Shown here piece by piece: positions 63,632-64,000 of a stretch of 64,000 nucleotides of DNA (the first letter of the stretch is position 1; every line of letters starts with the position of its first letter). The DNA comes from Streptomyces graminofaciens (lineage in GTDB: Bacteria; Actinomycetota; Actinomycetes; Streptomycetales; Streptomycetaceae): contig NZ_AP018448.1 in NCBI RefSeq assembly GCF_030294945.1, positions 992,001 through 1,056,000 of the forward strand, given 5' to 3'. The notes under the pieces are model-generated. The model saw nothing but the letters and a program-made list of their open reading frames with translations. It was not told the origin of the DNA and made no database searches. A program made the position numbers and the translations under genes.

Positions 63632-64000
63632 TCAGTTGCCCGCGACGGCCTTGATGCCCTTGTCGTTGAGGTCGTCGACGGTCCACTTCTCGATGCTCGT
63701 GAGCATCTCCTTGACCGTGATCTCCTTCTTCATGACCTTGCCCCACTGCTTCTGCATCTCGGAGTACATGGCCGCGTAGTTCGGGCCGTACTGCCACTGC
63801 TCGCCGACCCGGGAGGCGGCGGTCGTGATCACCTCGGCGCTGTCGGACTCGCCGTTGAACATCTCGGTGGGGATGATCTTGTCGACGTACGGGGAGACGT
63901 CCGGGACCGCAGGGAAGAGGCCGGACTTGGAGGCGGGGTCGGTGAGCGTGGTCAGCGACTCCTTGCTGCTGGACAGCCAGGCGGCGAACTCGGCGGCGCG
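63632..64000 (-). CDS. extracellular sugar-binding lipoprotein of the CUT1 transporter, C-terminal part
   Basis: The last 122 residues of a solute-binding protein that runs off the right edge. Seen: AAEFAAWLSSSKESLTTLTD, GLFPAVPDVSPYVDKIIPTE, QWQYGPNYAAMYSEMQKQWG, KEMLTSIEKWTVDDLNDKGI. This is the C-terminal domain of family 1 (MalE-like) binding proteins. It is the first visible gene of the minus-strand polysaccharide operon and determines which oligosaccharide is taken up. The lipobox end is outside the window. Confidence 0.92.
   Translation of the reverse strand, partial: RAAEFAAWLSSSKESLTTLTDPASKSGLFPAVPDVSPYVDKIIPTEMFNGESDSAEVITTAASRVGEQWQYGPNYAAMYSEMQKQWGKVMKKEITVKEMLTSIEKWTVDDLNDKGIKAVAGN

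Overview
The window is high-GC DNA of an actinomycete, almost certainly a Streptomyces. The grounds are strong G/C bias at third codon positions, frequent GTG starts, AGGAGG-type ribosome binding sites, Tat and Sec exported enzymes with CBM13/ricin-type lectin modules, a xylanase that looks like a direct xlnA ortholog, and paired universal stress proteins. The many broken genes, two intact insertion sequences and several transposase or integrase scraps suggest an accessory region such as a chromosome arm. Species cannot be told from the sequence alone.

Layout. 0-6.8 kb: start of a secreted M4 metalloprotease, a Ser/Thr kinase with eight kinesin-light-chain-type TPRs, an MpaB-type oxygenase, a small charged protein, a Pro-rich membrane protein and a DUF5990 protein. 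7-19.5 kb: a catabolic island with a VOC protein, an FMN alpha-hydroxy-acid oxidase, a frameshifted double-HTH Lrp/AsnC regulator, a TetR regulator, a gutted MFS transporter, class II aldolase, aldehyde dehydrogenase, SMP-30/gluconolactonase-like protein, two SDRs, a PLP amino-acid deaminase/aldolase-type protein and a Zn-alcohol dehydrogenase. A perfect 18-bp inverted repeat lies in the divergent promoter at its centre.

19.8-33.2 kb: a dormancy/redox-stress-type cluster with DUF4389, flavodoxin, a truncated GNAT/CoA-binding protein, GH65 phosphorylase, universal stress proteins, a cNMP-binding protein, a DUF1918-HTH-PNPOx protein, DUF1876, nicotinate phosphoribosyltransferase and a phosphotransferase/AAA kinase. 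Several members are visibly decaying: a USP, a CBS protein, the GNAT/CoA-binding protein and the nicotinate phosphoribosyltransferase C-terminus. 33.2-44.3 kb: a secreted Vps62-domain protein, an SPFH protein, a hotdog/thioesterase-like protein, an ECF41 sigma factor overlapping its partner flavoprotein, a DUF3533 membrane protein, a secreted aerolysin-like protein and a GNAT, interspersed with transposase and gene remnants. 44.5-46.3 kb: two different IS5-family elements inserted side by side, sharing a TTA target repeat.

46.7-52 kb: a plant-biomass block with a CBM13-esterase, CBM13-GH10 xylanase (xlnA) and, divergently, a CBM13-GH62 arabinofuranosidase, with CGAA...TTCG operator-like repeats between them. 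52-54.6 kb: GntR and integrase remnants around a frameshifted metallophosphoesterase. 54.6-64 kb: a minus-strand polysaccharide-utilisation operon reading in from beyond the right edge. It encodes a solute-binding protein, two CUT1 permeases, a 1138-aa Tat-exported protein with two nearly identical CBM-like repeats, an alginate-lyase-family protein, a GH43 glycosidase and an alpha/beta hydrolase. This locus is the best candidate for an undescribed system. Its large secreted enzyme matches nothing I can name, yet it sits beside a lyase-type protein, suggesting an acidic plant or algal polysaccharide as substrate.
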